Shown piece by piece: positions 54,201-64,000 of a stretch of DNA of 64,000 nucleotides (position 1 is its first letter; each line of letters starts with the position of its first letter). Origin of the DNA: Magnetococcales bacterium (GTDB lineage Bacteria > Pseudomonadota > Magnetococcia > Magnetococcales > JADFWU01); assembly GCA_015234045.1 (NCBI GenBank), contig JADFWU010000009.1, positions 1 through 64,000 of the forward strand, written 5' to 3'. Made by a program: the position numbers and the translations under genes. The notes under the pieces are model-generated. The model was given only the letters and a program-made list of their open reading frames with translations. It was not told where the DNA came from and made no database searches.

Positions 54201-54812
54201 AGCGGCTACATCAGCGCCGGTGAGATGGGCAAGGGTCTCCACAAAGGTGATACCGGTGTCACCTTTTGCCACATCACACCCATAGAGAAGAATGTCCGCG
54301 TCATTGTTCAGGCTGTTTTGCCATTGGATCAACGCCGCTGACGCATGATTCAAAGCGGTGCTATCAATGTGTTGACCACCCAGCGTGAGCACGCCCGGTG
54401 CACCATGAGAAACAATGTGAATTTGATCAAATGGTTCGGATTCAACCAATTGATTGGCAATATCTTCAAGAGGTGTAATACTGTTTGGTAGAATGATGAC
54501 GTGCGTGTCCGGTGAGAAGCGTTGAGTCAGGCTGTCAGTATCGCTTACCGAGGCATCAATGATCAGTAATTGGCGGTTTGATTGTGTTTCTGTCTCGGTG
54601 ATGCCTGCCAGTGTGGTAATACGCTCAGTGATTTCATTCGTGTGTTGGCTGTTTTCCAGGGTGTCAAAATCTGTTTCAGACGCATCACTCTCGCTGATAT
54701 CCGTATCAATGAACAGATCAGCCACCAGACTCAAGGCACCATCGAACATCAAACGCGGCTCAAGAGGCGTAATCTGTATGCTTTTTCCAGCTGGATGGTT
54801 GGAATGGGTCAT
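51219..54812 (-). CDS. LEPR-motif/DUF4347 cadherin-like surface protein, likely cassette substrate
   Basis: 1197 residues from ATG 54812 (AGGGA upstream; GTG 54815 is an alternative). The N-terminus has no ordinary signal peptide but carries LEPRLMFDGA at 17-26. DUF4347 lies at about 80-245, with 'IHIVSHGAPGVLTLGG' (His136) and 'ADILLYGCDVAKGDTG' (Cys179). A long beta-rich, Asp/Thr/Ser-rich region follows, with cadherin/Ig-type repeats ('VLEVMVSDPTGAFDTQTLTI', 'NDPPIIHDLDGD', 'TVTGSNSAPDLTNNGG'). The end has a dystroglycan-like module ('PFWMKIENEGEGLL') and a charged tail. No RTX nonapeptide repeats are present. Its position heading the TolC/HlyD/M50 genes suggests an exported adhesin or matrix protein. 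Confidence 0.87.
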   Translation of the reverse strand: MTHSNHPAGKSIQITPLEPRLMFDGALSLVADLFIDTDISESDASETDFDTLENSQHTNEITERITTLAGITETETQSNRQLLIIDASVSDTDSLTQRFSPDTHVIILPNSITPLEDIANQLVESEPFDQIHIVSHGAPGVLTLGGQHIDSTALNHASAALIQWQNSLNNDADILLYGCDVAKGDTGITFVETLAHLTGADVAASVDATGNAAQDGDWDLEQKTGDVTPLSNSAIQALTTYQYLLADTAVGSGTNQISGEVDLNFDGHTLISGTDLEQGAVYRFDDVTTGYDALVSIDEIANGASLAALDFSSGGFANAFQPKVIGGDGAEDSWIEFTITFVLADTDTPTHLAEQFIATSIDVDGSSGQREYVAFDQFTEYTLEDNTALTHEIPGRISPIEAVDAVGESLSLDDTTHMLTVRYQDTESLTYRSGVLNSNGLFRYFSLYFSPVSYTDPTTIFTAPELDLDPDNSLGGAGDGNITNTFIEDGDPATLADSDATIDDLDYLGAVGSTLSTFTISYDSLPDGSDEVIVVGDGDFPLDTDASTMVTANGLSLQVDVSATDQKLVVRDGSGGTMSRDDVQTLLRTISYKNNSQAPTIDQVRLFEIRVNDGLSDAIKVTSTISVQEVNDPPIIHDLDGDTLNHDTADTAVILDQSTAASVSDVDSPEFNTGVLTISGGATGTIYDTFSVESQGDNSGEIGRTDNEVRYGGTAIGTMSGGTGGDDLLITLNENASQEAVSALIGRITYQTGNIIGGEETVRTVSFTVTDGEGGLSNTAEVSLTVTGSNSAPDLTNNGGGTSVAVSIDEPTKTVTTLTAVDIDDDPLTYEITGGPDADLFNLDPTSQLLSFITAPNWELPLDQDSDNVYVLEVMVSDPTGAFDTQTLTITVNDVFEPVSTEISSVSNPVSTPPIDGNQEIPVVLSIIPALTPPDILELTSGLQPPLSGVDSDTEPLPVVLVFSGSTASSQSADMFQIQVASASTTNSNTTASTSTSSTTAASNTASDDAGSTETQSFTLKAKDAGGDPVQISIQSGLPFWMKIENEGEGLLKTSGERPSNDDKTYKVLLKIKSGNGREVAVVVEVAPADESDKAAPIKKIISEPEQSSNEDPDKKQDKALDAKESKENQENTPVNAPKQSEPTNDADTWLDRFLDTMITQQEGETITPDTLLTPVSDQLAEASQARQARIAGLITD

Positions 54813-55083
54813 CACGAGTGTCCCTGTTAATACTTGTATGTTCTCAACAATACGCCCAAATCATTCTTTATGCATCGACAAAGTTGATGGATTGATAAAG
54901 GATTTTCTTCAAAAAAATTTCATGTCACAATGTGGCAAAACTGGCAAAGCAGAAAAATCAATATATTTATAACAATATGATATGTTTAAAAGTATAGCGC
55001 TTTCTATATATGAAGTCACTGTACATTCAGAACAATAATGTGTCATGCCGACGACCTGATGTGAAACACGGTTTCCAGCTTGG
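54813..55083. other. Divergent promoter region between the export cassette and giant kinase
   Basis: 271 AT-rich bases that should hold both promoters. No ORF with a ribosome site. No sigma-54 match was found on reading either strand. Confidence 0.5.
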
Positions 55084-58000
55084 ATGATTGATATGTTAAA
55101 CGCAAATAGAGTCCGTTTTTATTCATTGATATCGGTTTTTTTGCTGATTTTGACGTTATTCACGCATGGATTCAGCACGGTCCAAGCGCAAACGGTAGCG
55201 CCACAAAAGGCCGACCCTGTTCGGGTTGCCTATTGTCTTGACTGTGTTCCTTTCCACTTCCAGGATGGTCAAGGCAAACCAGCCGGTTTGATTATTGATC
55301 TATGGAATCTCTTTTCGCAAAAAACCGGCCAGCCAGTTATTTTTACGCCTTATACCTGGGATGAGACCCTGAAAAAAGTCGCCAGTGGTGAGGCGGATGC
55401 CCATGCCGGGCTATTCTTCAATGAAACACGGGATAAGTTTCTGGATTATGGGCACTCCCTGAGCCGTACCAGTACTCATGTGTTTCTTTATAAAGCGTTG
55501 CCGATTATTTCTGAATTAACCGAAGTCTCTGCCTATCGGGTCGGTGTGCTCAGTGGAGATTATGTTGAAGGCTTTTTGAAACGGACGTTGCCACCAGAGA
55601 CCGTGGTGTCCTATCCCAGTTATGAGGCGATTGTTACGGCTTTGAAATCCGGTCAGTTGCGTGCTTTTGCAGCGGATACACCCACCGGTATCTATCATCT
55701 GAAACAGGCGAATCTTCTGCCTGATTTCACCATCAGGCCGTCTCAGTTGCTCTATGCCAATGATTGGTTTGTTGCGGTAACAGAAGGTCATTATCAACTT
55801 CTGGATCGTCTCAATACGGGATTTGGTCGCATTTCCAAGGATGAGCGATTACAGATTACCCGCAAATGGACCGCTCGGGGTGATGAAAAAGCCCTGATTA
55901 TCGCCATGGATCGGGATTATCCGCCACTGACTAAAATGACCTCTTTTGGTGAGCCTGCCGGGCTATTGGTGGATTTTTGGCGGGCGTGGGCCAAAAAAAC
56001 CGGCCATGAAGTGCGGTTTCGGATGAGCAATTGGGCAGACACCATTAAGGCCATGCAGAATGGTGAAGCGGATATTCACTCTGGGCTATTTCTGAATAAG
56101 GAACGTCTGGCATTCCTTGAGTATTCAAAACCAATCTATCAGATCAATTCCAGCTTTTATTATCGCCGGGACAGTAAGCTACCCGATGATCCAAACCTGT
56201 TTGGTCAGCGCCGTATTTCGGTGATGTCAGGCAGTTATCAGGAAAGCATGCTGCGTCAGAACTATCCCAACCTCAATATTATTTCGTTGCCCTCCTGGCA
56301 GATGGTTTTGGAGGTGTTGAAAGAGGCGAAGGTGGATGCTGCCATCGGTGAAGATCTGACCATGGAAGTGTTGTTAGGCGAACTGGGCTGGAGTGGCGAT
56401 ATTCTCGCTAACCCTGCGCCGCTGTTGTCCAATGTGGTTTATGGTGCGGTGCGCAAGGGTGATCACGCATTGTTGGCAAAACTCAACAGTGGGCAGGATG
56501 CTTTGAGCCTGAATGAAAAAGCCGCTATGGAGCGGGTTTGGGTTAGAAATCCGCAACGGCGTGTCTTTGAGGAGAGTGAATCAGTCCGCTCAGGGAAAGC
56601 GAAACTCACCATGGAAGAACGGGCTTGGCTGGAGGCACATCCTGATCTTCGTCTTGGTATTGATCCGGCTTGGCCGCCTTATGATTATTTGGATATGCGA
56701 GGAGATCATGCTGGGTTTGCAGCGGATATTCTGGCTAAAATTAGAAGCAACCTGGGAATAAGTATGGCATTGCAGCCGATCAGTTCCTGGAGTCAGACTT
56801 TGGAAGGGGCCAAACAGAGAAATATTGATGTGATTTCACTCTGTACGCCAACACTCAAGAGATCAAAATATCTGCTGTTTTCCGATCCCGTTATTACCGT
56901 GCCTTGGGTGATTGCAACCCGTCGAGGGTATGAGTCGCCTCAAGGCGTGAGTTCTTTGCAGGGGAAGCGGGTTTTGGTGGCTGAAGGGTATTCTGTCATT
57001 GATGAATTGGCCAAGGTGTTTCCCGATCTGGTCTACGCCGAAGCGGCAACCGCCTTGGATGCACTGAGAAAGGTGTCATTGGGTCAAGCGGATGCCTATA
57101 TCGGCTATTTGGGTGCTATCAATCATCTGATTCAGACAGAAGGACTCTATAATTTGCACGTAGCAGGGCCAACGGGTTTTTCTGCCAAGGAGTTGTCCAT
57201 CTGTTTGCGGTCAGATTGGCCCGAGTTGTTGACCATCATCAACAAGGGACTGGGCACGCTTTCCCGAATGGAGATTCAGGAGATTGCCAACCGATGGGTC
57301 TCGGCAGAACAAAGCATGCTCGCTTCGGACTCAATAGAACATGTCATCCTATCTGTTGAAGAGCAGCAATGGTTAGCACAACATCCAGAAGTCCGCATTG
57401 CTTTTGATGCCAACTTTGGGCCTTATAGTCGCGCCGTTCCAGAGGCGGGTTTTGCAGGTTATGCCGTTGATGTCGCCCATTTGATTTCTAATAAGACCGG
57501 CATAAAATTCACCTATCATCCTGATGGACAATGGCAAACTCTATATGAAGCGGCTCAACGTCGTGAAGTGGATGTGGTCGCAGAAATGGTGCCGCAGGAG
57601 GCGCAGAAAGCGTGGTTTTCTTTTACTGAACCGTACATTTTTCTCTCCACCTATCTGTTCACCAAAAACAGTGATACACGCATTGAATCACGCGATGATA
57701 TCGCAGGCATGCGTGTGGCGATGGTTGAGGGGCACGCCTATAATGGTGAGATTCTTAAAGCACATCCAGATATTGCCCCTGTTTATGTCAAGACAATTCT
57801 GGAAGCTCTGACAACACTTCGTGCAGGTCACGCGGATGTTTTTGTTGCAGATATTGACGTTGCTAATTATATAAAAAATAAACACGCCATGAATGATCTG
57901 CATGCGGCAGTGTTGTGGCAGCAGAACGTGGGCAACAAGGCTTTTGGTGTGCGTAAGGATTGGCCAGAGCTGGTATCTATTCTAAACAAGGGACTGACAG

Positions 58001-61000
58001 CCATTTCCAAAAAGGAGTGGTCCACGCTACGCAACAAATGGATCACCTCTCAATCGGCGCATAATTCCACAGATACATATCAAAATCAAAAGATAACCGA
58101 CCAAGATGATAAAGAGCGTCTTATCGGTCATGAAAACAAACTGACCTGGATTATCATCAGTGTCATTGTTTTATTTGTTCTGTTGCTGGTGGCAGTGGTA
58201 ATACTGCCTCGGATTGTTTCTGATGACGTATTAGCCAACCATTTTGGCTCGAAGAAATTCCGTGTAATAGCACTGGCTGGGACCAGTTTGATGGTTGTGT
58301 TAGTGCTTTTGCTGGTTTGGTATACCATTGCTCAGAATAAAAAAGTGGTGTTGGATTCAATACAAGCTGAACTGAGCGTTGTTCTGCAAGGCACAATGGA
58401 GCGGCATGATCTCTGGATCACTGAGCATCTGAATCTGTTAACGCAGTTAGGCCGAGACCATGAACTGGTCGAAATTACCAAGCAGCTGTTGGTTGTTAAA
58501 CCAGAAGTCACAGCACTGATGATATCCAAACCTTTGGCAGATGTGCGTGCATTTGTTGCCAAGCGAGAGAGAGAGTTTGGCAAAATTGGATTTTTCATCA
58601 TCAGTCCAGACCATATCAGCATTGCTTCACAACGGGATAGCAACTTAGGCAGTCAGAATCTCATCTCTGAACAACGGCCCGACCTGTTAAATAAAGTTTT
58701 TGCAGGTCATTCGCTATTTATTCCGCCCATTCATTCTGATGTCACCCTGGAAAAAGGACAGAAGAAAAAACCGCTCACCATGTTCTTTGCCGTACCTATT
58801 CGTGATGTGGATGGCAGTGTGCTTGCGGTCTTGACACAGAGGCTGATGCCCAAAGAGCAAATGTCCCAGATCATGCATAGTGGTCGAATTGGCCGTACTG
58901 GTGAAACATATATTATCGATTTAGAGGGAAGAATTGTCACAGAGAGTCGATTCGTTGAGCAGCTCTATGAGATTGATTTGTTAGATCGCAATAGCAAAGA
59001 ATCACAGATGTTAGAGGCACGTAATCCCGGAAAAAGCTTGTTGACTGGTTATCGACCCAATCAAGCGCCCTCAGAGCGTCCCTTTACCAAAATGGCGCAG
59101 GACATTTTTCGCATAGCCGAAGAGATGGCACAACAGGAACATGGACGTTTGCACAGTGATATGGTCGTTGATATGACAGGATATCGGGATTATCGCGGTA
59201 CACAGGTGTTCGGTGCCTGGATGTGGGAGCCGCATCTCGGTCTCGGAATAGCCACTGAAATTGATGTGGAAGAAGCGCTGGGTGGTTACTACAGTGTGCG
59301 TCAGAATGTGTTGATTATCACCGGTGTTACGCTGTTTCTCTCCATCATGTCAATTCTGTTGACCGTTATGCTGGGTGAGCGAGCCACTCGGATCATGCGC
59401 CGGACTCAAGCAGAGTTGGAAGGGCATGTGGAAGAGAGAACACACGCCCTGCAAGAGAGTCAAGAACGCCAGGAATTGGCGCTCAAAGGCGGTGAACTGG
59501 GCTTTTGGGATGTGGATTTTCCCGCAGGTGTTACAGTGGTGAATGAGCGTTATGCGCACATATTCGGTTTTTCCATGGCCCATCTGGAGAAGAATCGTGA
59601 TGACTGGATCAAACGCCTACATCCTGACGACAGGGACCGTGTGTTGTCGATTGGTCATCGCTATCGCAACGGCGAGGAGTCCACTTACGAGGTGGAGTAT
59701 CGCGTCATAAAGCCAGATGGCAATATCTCCTGGGTCGTCTCCAAAGGTGCCACGATGGCTTGGGATGACGAGGGTAAGGCCCAACGGATGGTGGGCACGG
59801 TTCAGGATATTACTGCCCGTAAAACAATGGAATCAGAGCTGGCCAAGAGCCAGGAACAACTGCAAGCCATCATGGATAACTCGCCTGCGCTAATCTATGC
59901 CAAGGATCTGGATGGGCGCTATTTTCTGGTCAATAAACAGTGGTCTGAAGTCCTGAATCTGGATGCTGATGCGGTATTGAATCGAACGGATTTTGAAATC
60001 TTTCCTGATGATCTGGCGCAACGGTTTGTCGAGAATGATCGTGACGTTTTGGAACAGGGTAAACCCATGCAGATGGAGGAAGTTGCCCAGCAAAAAGATG
60101 GTCAGCACACCTATATTTCTTATAAATTCCCATTGTTGGATCAGGAAGGCAAACCCTATGCAGTGTGTGGTGTTTCTCAGGATGTAACCGAGTTGAAGGC
60201 GCAGACAGCCGCATTGATGCAGGAGCGTTCCTTGCTCACTTCTCTGATCAATTCATTACCGGATGTGGTGTTTTTCAAAAACCGTAAGAGCATCTATCTG
60301 GGCTGTAATAAAGCGTTTGAAGAGTTGGTTGGCAAGCCTCAGGAATCCTTTATACAGAAGGATGATTTTGCTGTTTTTCCAGAGAAAGTTGCCCGTTTGT
60401 TCCGTGATAATGATATCGAAATGTTGAACACAGGTGTTGCCAAAACCAATGAAGAGTGGGTGAGATATCCTGATGGTCGCAAAGTGCTGTTGGATACCAT
60501 TAAGACACCGTTCTACTCGCCGGAAGGAGAGATGCTTGGCATCATCGGTGTGTCACGGGATATTACCGAACGTAAGGTAATGGAAGAGCGGTTGGATATG
60601 GCACTCAAAGGCGCGAACGCCGGTCTTTGGGATTGGTCCGCTGCAACTGGTGAGCTGTTCACCAGTGATATTTGGGCCACCATGTTGGGGTATACGCCTG
60701 AAGCGTTGGATGAAAAATTTGGCCAGAAATTTGAGCGTTGGGCTGCTCTGATCCATCCAGACGATCTCGACCATGCTTTGGAAGAGGTGCAACGCCATAT
60801 CGATGGTGAAGTCGAGATCTACAAAACAGAGTTTCGCATGCGTACGGCGGATGGAAAGTGGAAATGGATTCTTGATATCGGTCGGGCATCAGAGCGGGAT
60901 GATGAAGGCAAAGGAACCCGAATCGTGGGCGTTCATCTTGATATTGATGATGCCAAGATCATGGAAATTGAGATCCTGAAGGCCAAGGAAGCGGCGGAAG

Positions 61001-63225
61001 AGGCCACCAAAGCCAAGTCCGATTTCCTGGCCAATATGAGCCATGAAATTCGCACGCCGATGAATGCCATCATCGGCATGAGCCATCTGGCATTACAGAC
61101 TGAATTGAGCCGTAAGCAAAAGGATTATATCGATAAAATCCACAATGCAGCCAATGCGTTGCTTGGTATCATCAACGATATTCTCGACTTCTCCAAAATC
61201 GAAGCCGGCAAGATGGATATGGAAGCCACATCATTCCGATTGAGTGATGTGTTGGATAATCTGGCCAATCTGATTACCGTAAAGGTCAGAGAAAAAGGGC
61301 TTGAGTTGCTGACCGCCTTTGACGGCACTGCACCGGACGGCTTGATTGGTGATCCACTCCGTTTGGGTCAGATTCTAATCAATCTTGCCAACAATGCGGT
61401 GAAGTTTACCGAGGAAGGTGAGATCGTGGTTCGGGTTGATCCTGAGGAGATTCAAGGCGATAACGTGCGTTTGCGTTTTACAGTCTCTGATACCGGTATT
61501 GGAATGACTGAAGAGCAGGTGGGTCGCCTGTTCCAGTCATTCAGTCAGGCGGATGCCTCTACAACGCGCAAATATGGCGGTACCGGGCTGGGTCTGACCA
61601 TCAGTAAACGGCTTACCGAGATGATGGATGGTGAAATCTGGGTGGAGAGCACGCTGGGTGTGGGGAGTCGCTTTATCTTTACCGCGAATTTTGGCATTTC
61701 CGATGAAATGCCGTCAGCCTGTCCGGTGCCTGCGCCAGACGTGCGCGGTTTGCATGTGCTGGTGGTGGATGACAGCCCAATTGCTCGGGAAATTTTGCAA
61801 CAGCTCGGTCAAAGTCTCTCTTTTGAGATGGTGCTTGCGTCCAGTGGTGCTGAAGCGTTGGAGATGGTTCAGGCACAGGATAAAAGACTCAATCCCTTTA
61901 AATTGGTGTTGATGGATTGGAAAATGCCGATAATGGATGGTGTTGAAACCATTCGCAGAATTCAGGAAATTAGCCTGAATAGACCACCTAAAATAGTGAT
62001 GGTTACCGCCAATGATCGGGATGATTTGATGGCCAGACTGGGTGATGTGGTTGTGGATGGCACTTTGACCAAACCGGTATCCAGTTCAACGCTATTGGAT
62101 GCGGCTATGGTTGCTTTGGGCTATGACGTTGAACACAGTTCTGATGAATCCGGTGATACACTGGGTCTTGAGTTGGTTCAGGGCATTCGTGGGGCGCGGA
62201 TTCTCCTTGTGGAGGATAATGAAGTCAATCAACAGGTGGCTACTGAGTTGCTTGAAATGGCTCAATTGGTTGTCACAATTGCCGAAAATGGTCAGCTCGC
62301 TGTAGATCGTATCAAAAATGACAGTTTCGATGCCGTGTTGATGGATATGCAGATGCCGGTTATGGACGGCTATACCGCCTCGCGTGAGATCCGCAAAGAT
62401 CCAAGTCTCAATGAGATGGCGATCATTGCGATGACCGCCAATGCCATGGCTGGAGATCGGGAAAAATGTCTGGATGCAGGCATGAACGATCATGTGGCCA
62501 AGCCCATTGATCCAAAAGAGATGTTCGCGGCGTTGGCCCGTTGGATCAAGCCTGGTGAACGTGCGGTTCCACAAGCGTTGCTGGCCAAGCAGGCTGCATC
62601 CATGGGCAGAGATGAACAGGAAACACTGGACCTTCCTGGTTTTGATTTGAAGTCTGCGCTGGCGCGAATGGGTGGTAATGTCAAAGCCTACCGAAAGACG
62701 TTGAAAAAAGTATTGGACGCTGAAACGGATGCCATGCAACGGCTGGAGAACAGTTTGGCTGTTGGTGACACTGAAACCGCCGTGCGTATTGCCCATACCT
62801 TAAAAGGGGTGTTTGGAAACGTTGGTGCAACGGCTCTACAATTGATTGCTGGTGAATTAGAGGCCGCTCTTAAAGCGTCAGAGGCACAGCCTGAAGCATT
62901 GATGCAACAAACCGCTGTACAACTCAATGAAACGCTGGCAATTATTGCCGCTGCACTTGATGGCGATCGTAAAGCAACGGCATCGGACAGTGCTGATAAT
63001 GATTCTTCTGGATCTTTGGATATCAGTGCAGATCTTCAATCCATTGCTGAACAGATTGACGCGTATGATTCGACATCAGAAGATTCTGTGGAAGATCTAT
63101 TGGAAAAGGTGACCGACCCTGCAATTAAGGCTTCTCTTAATCAGCTGAAAGGCCATCTTGGAAACTATGATTTTGATGCCGCTACAGAGGTGTTGACGGA
63201 ATTGATTGAAGCGCAGAAGAAATAA
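55084..63225 (+). CDS. Giant hybrid histidine kinase with four solute-binding domains, PAS domains, two receivers and HPt
   Basis: 2713 residues. After a signal segment come four consecutive family 3 solute-binding domains at about 47-265, 270-490, 520-745 and 765-1000 ('[14 protein letters not shown]', '[16 protein letters not shown]', '[16 protein letters not shown]', '[16 protein letters not shown]'). Spans near 1019-1042, 1060-1082 and 1409-1430 enclose a Cache-like segment. Four PAS domains lie at about 1460-1960, then the H-box '[20 protein letters not shown]' near 1979, N-box '[14 protein letters not shown]', '[10 protein letters not shown]' and '[13 protein letters not shown]'. Two receivers lie near 2222 and 2372, and HPt near 2566 ('[14 protein letters not shown]'). 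BvgS-like logic with doubled sensors. ATG 55093 is an alternative start. Confidence 0.94.
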   Translation: MIDMLNANRVRFYSLISVFLLILTLFTHGFSTVQAQTVAPQKADPVRVAYCLDCVPFHFQDGQGKPAGLIIDLWNLFSQKTGQPVIFTPYTWDETLKKVASGEADAHAGLFFNETRDKFLDYGHSLSRTSTHVFLYKALPIISELTEVSAYRVGVLSGDYVEGFLKRTLPPETVVSYPSYEAIVTALKSGQLRAFAADTPTGIYHLKQANLLPDFTIRPSQLLYANDWFVAVTEGHYQLLDRLNTGFGRISKDERLQITRKWTARGDEKALIIAMDRDYPPLTKMTSFGEPAGLLVDFWRAWAKKTGHEVRFRMSNWADTIKAMQNGEADIHSGLFLNKERLAFLEYSKPIYQINSSFYYRRDSKLPDDPNLFGQRRISVMSGSYQESMLRQNYPNLNIISLPSWQMVLEVLKEAKVDAAIGEDLTMEVLLGELGWSGDILANPAPLLSNVVYGAVRKGDHALLAKLNSGQDALSLNEKAAMERVWVRNPQRRVFEESESVRSGKAKLTMEERAWLEAHPDLRLGIDPAWPPYDYLDMRGDHAGFAADILAKIRSNLGISMALQPISSWSQTLEGAKQRNIDVISLCTPTLKRSKYLLFSDPVITVPWVIATRRGYESPQGVSSLQGKRVLVAEGYSVIDELAKVFPDLVYAEAATALDALRKVSLGQADAYIGYLGAINHLIQTEGLYNLHVAGPTGFSAKELSICLRSDWPELLTIINKGLGTLSRMEIQEIANRWVSAEQSMLASDSIEHVILSVEEQQWLAQHPEVRIAFDANFGPYSRAVPEAGFAGYAVDVAHLISNKTGIKFTYHPDGQWQTLYEAAQRREVDVVAEMVPQEAQKAWFSFTEPYIFLSTYLFTKNSDTRIESRDDIAGMRVAMVEGHAYNGEILKAHPDIAPVYVKTILEALTTLRAGHADVFVADIDVANYIKNKHAMNDLHAAVLWQQNVGNKAFGVRKDWPELVSILNKGLTAISKKEWSTLRNKWITSQSAHNSTDTYQNQKITDQDDKERLIGHENKLTWIIISVIVLFVLLLVAVVILPRIVSDDVLANHFGSKKFRVIALAGTSLMVVLVLLLVWYTIAQNKKVVLDSIQAELSVVLQGTMERHDLWITEHLNLLTQLGRDHELVEITKQLLVVKPEVTALMISKPLADVRAFVAKREREFGKIGFFIISPDHISIASQRDSNLGSQNLISEQRPDLLNKVFAGHSLFIPPIHSDVTLEKGQKKKPLTMFFAVPIRDVDGSVLAVLTQRLMPKEQMSQIMHSGRIGRTGETYIIDLEGRIVTESRFVEQLYEIDLLDRNSKESQMLEARNPGKSLLTGYRPNQAPSERPFTKMAQDIFRIAEEMAQQEHGRLHSDMVVDMTGYRDYRGTQVFGAWMWEPHLGLGIATEIDVEEALGGYYSVRQNVLIITGVTLFLSIMSILLTVMLGERATRIMRRTQAELEGHVEERTHALQESQERQELALKGGELGFWDVDFPAGVTVVNERYAHIFGFSMAHLEKNRDDWIKRLHPDDRDRVLSIGHRYRNGEESTYEVEYRVIKPDGNISWVVSKGATMAWDDEGKAQRMVGTVQDITARKTMESELAKSQEQLQAIMDNSPALIYAKDLDGRYFLVNKQWSEVLNLDADAVLNRTDFEIFPDDLAQRFVENDRDVLEQGKPMQMEEVAQQKDGQHTYISYKFPLLDQEGKPYAVCGVSQDVTELKAQTAALMQERSLLTSLINSLPDVVFFKNRKSIYLGCNKAFEELVGKPQESFIQKDDFAVFPEKVARLFRDNDIEMLNTGVAKTNEEWVRYPDGRKVLLDTIKTPFYSPEGEMLGIIGVSRDITERKVMEERLDMALKGANAGLWDWSAATGELFTSDIWATMLGYTPEALDEKFGQKFERWAALIHPDDLDHALEEVQRHIDGEVEIYKTEFRMRTADGKWKWILDIGRASERDDEGKGTRIVGVHLDIDDAKIMEIEILKAKEAAEEATKAKSDFLANMSHEIRTPMNAIIGMSHLALQTELSRKQKDYIDKIHNAANALLGIINDILDFSKIEAGKMDMEATSFRLSDVLDNLANLITVKVREKGLELLTAFDGTAPDGLIGDPLRLGQILINLANNAVKFTEEGEIVVRVDPEEIQGDNVRLRFTVSDTGIGMTEEQVGRLFQSFSQADASTTRKYGGTGLGLTISKRLTEMMDGEIWVESTLGVGSRFIFTANFGISDEMPSACPVPAPDVRGLHVLVVDDSPIAREILQQLGQSLSFEMVLASSGAEALEMVQAQDKRLNPFKLVLMDWKMPIMDGVETIRRIQEISLNRPPKIVMVTANDRDDLMARLGDVVVDGTLTKPVSSSTLLDAAMVALGYDVEHSSDESGDTLGLELVQGIRGARILLVEDNEVNQQVATELLEMAQLVVTIAENGQLAVDRIKNDSFDAVLMDMQMPVMDGYTASREIRKDPSLNEMAIIAMTANAMAGDREKCLDAGMNDHVAKPIDPKEMFAALARWIKPGERAVPQALLAKQAASMGRDEQETLDLPGFDLKSALARMGGNVKAYRKTLKKVLDAETDAMQRLENSLAVGDTETAVRIAHTLKGVFGNVGATALQLIAGELEAALKASEAQPEALMQQTAVQLNETLAIIAAALDGDRKATASDSADNDSSGSLDISADLQSIAEQIDAYDSTSEDSVEDLLEKVTDPAIKASLNQLKGHLGNYDFDAATEVLTELIEAQKK

Positions 63226-63237
63226 GGTACACTTATA

Positions 63238-63262
63238 TAGGTGTTACGCAGTTGAATGAATT
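63238..63262 (+). repeat. Interspersed repeat B, copy 3
   Basis: TAGGTGTTACGCAGTTGAAT plus GAATT, in the 70-base gap between the giant kinase and the HD-GYP gene. Two substitutions from the 27427 copy. Confidence 0.7.
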
Positions 63263-63295
63263 TTACAGGTTAAGCGTGCAGTTAAGGAGAGGGTA

Positions 63296-64000
63296 ATGCG
63301 TCAGAAAGCTGAAAAACCGATCGTTCTTGCTGTAGATGACACGCCGGCCAACATTGATGTGGTCAAAGGTGTTTTGTCACAAACCTATCTGGTTCAGGCA
63401 GCAGTGAATGGCAAAATGGCTCTGAAGGTTATAGAACGCAAAAAACCTGATTTGATTCTGTTGGATATCATGATGCCGGATATGGACGGTTATCAGGTGT
63501 GCCAACAACTCAAAAGCAGTGACGAAACACGTGATATTCCAGTGATTTTCCTCACTGCCAAAGCGGAAGTGGAAGATGAGGCCAAAGGGCTCGGTTTGGG
63601 TGCGGTGGATTATATCACCAAGCCAATCAGTCCAGCGATTCTTAAGGAGCGGATTAAAACGCATCTGGCCCTGAAAATCGCCCGGGATCAGTTGAAACGT
63701 CAAAATGAACTGCTGGAAGAGCGGGTGCTGGAGCGTACCCAACAGTTGGACGAGTTGCAGGATGTTGCCATGGTGGCCATGGGCTCTTTGGCTGAAGCGC
63801 GAGATCCTGAGACCGGCAACCATATTCGACGCACTCAGTATTATGTGAAACTGCTGGCAGAGAAGTTGAAAAATCATCCAAAATACAGCGCGTTTCTCAC
63901 ACCCAGTAATATCACCTCACTGTTCAAATCCGCACCTCTGCATGATATCGGCAAAGTGGGCGTACCAGACCATATTCTACTCAAGCCCGGCAAGCTGACC
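63296..64000 (+). CDS. Receiver/HD-GYP cyclic-di-GMP phosphodiesterase, partial
   Basis: 235 residues to the window edge. Receiver at about 8-125: 'IVLAVDDTPANIDVVKGVL', acceptor Asp in 'LILLDIMMPDMDG', 'VIFLTAKAE', 'DYITKPISP'. A coiled linker ('LKRQNELLEERVLERTQQLDEL') leads into an HD-GYP domain that begins 'ARDPETGNHIRRTQYYVKLL' and reaches 'LHDIGKVGVPDHILLKPGKL'. The HD pair is present; the GYP motif would be beyond the edge. AGGAG stands upstream of ATG 63296. It should degrade c-di-GMP when phosphorylated, and follows the giant kinase by 70 bases, so it is a natural output for it. Confidence 0.93.
   Translation, partial: MRQKAEKPIVLAVDDTPANIDVVKGVLSQTYLVQAAVNGKMALKVIERKKPDLILLDIMMPDMDGYQVCQQLKSSDETRDIPVIFLTAKAEVEDEAKGLGLGAVDYITKPISPAILKERIKTHLALKIARDQLKRQNELLEERVLERTQQLDELQDVAMVAMGSLAEARDPETGNHIRRTQYYVKLLAEKLKNHPKYSAFLTPSNITSLFKSAPLHDIGKVGVPDHILLKPGKLT

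Noticed and set aside
51219-54812. RTX protein of classical type I secretion
   Set aside because: No GGxGxD nonapeptide repeats near the C-terminus and no linked ABC ATPase.

Overview
The window is a Gram-negative chromosome segment, most likely from a Pseudomonadota (proteobacterium). The evidence is a secretin-based MSHA-like pilus/secretion locus, TolC-type lipoproteins, periplasmic carbonic anhydrases and an unusually dense set of two-component and c-di-GMP proteins. The genus cannot be fixed from sequence alone; gene content of this style occurs in Magnetococcia-like and some gammaproteobacterial genomes, but that is a guess. No rRNA, tRNA, CRISPR array or intact insertion sequence was seen.

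Layout. 1-289: start of hemB on the minus strand. 470-2299: PP2C phosphatase, then a soluble class III cyclase with an FHA domain. 2465-15225: an MSHA-type assembly operon in the order mshI (with a huge acidic insertion), a PilN-like gene, mshJ, mshK, mshL (secretin), mshM, mshN, mshE. It ends without a platform protein or pilins and is followed by a TolC protein carrying a C-terminal SPOR domain (15483-18242). 18316-21737 (minus): a chemoreceptor and two tandem alpha-carbonic anhydrases. 22122-24775 (minus): a decayed LEPR/DUF4347 gene beside an intact TolC lipoprotein. 25090-29744: membrane cyclase, YaiI-family protein, a small membrane ORF behind a sigma-54-like promoter, a single-domain receiver and an NtrC-type regulator. 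28038-34066 (minus): that regulator with its large hybrid kinase. 34238-36656: small membrane protein, YqaA, two hypotheticals and a methyltransferase. 36944-44982: REC-GGDEF-EAL protein, triple-receiver hybrid kinase, CheR, and a globin-coupled diguanylate cyclase. 45218-54812 (minus): five-gene export cassette. 55084-63225: giant hybrid kinase with four solute-binding domains. 63296-end: start of a REC-HD-GYP phosphodiesterase.

The most interesting unit is the cassette at 45218-54812. A large cadherin-like protein opens with an LEPRLMFDGA motif and a DUF4347 domain that shows a caspase-like His/Cys pattern. It is followed in order by a TolC lipoprotein, a short periplasmic adaptor, a GAF-like/HlyD fusion and a PqqD-like/site-2-protease/HlyD fusion. 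There is no ABC ATPase and no RND pump, so the membrane metalloprotease fusion is the only candidate inner-membrane component. A second, broken copy of the substrate gene lies next to a paralogous TolC at 22122-24775 and keeps the same N-terminal motif, which supports substrate and TolC being partners.

Taken together, the genes suggest a surface-attachment lifestyle governed by c-di-GMP. The MshE ATPase has tandem c-di-GMP-binding-type N-domains. The window also encodes two GGDEF proteins, one of them also carrying EAL, and an HD-GYP protein, plus large kinases that would sense small solutes through periplasmic binding-protein domains.
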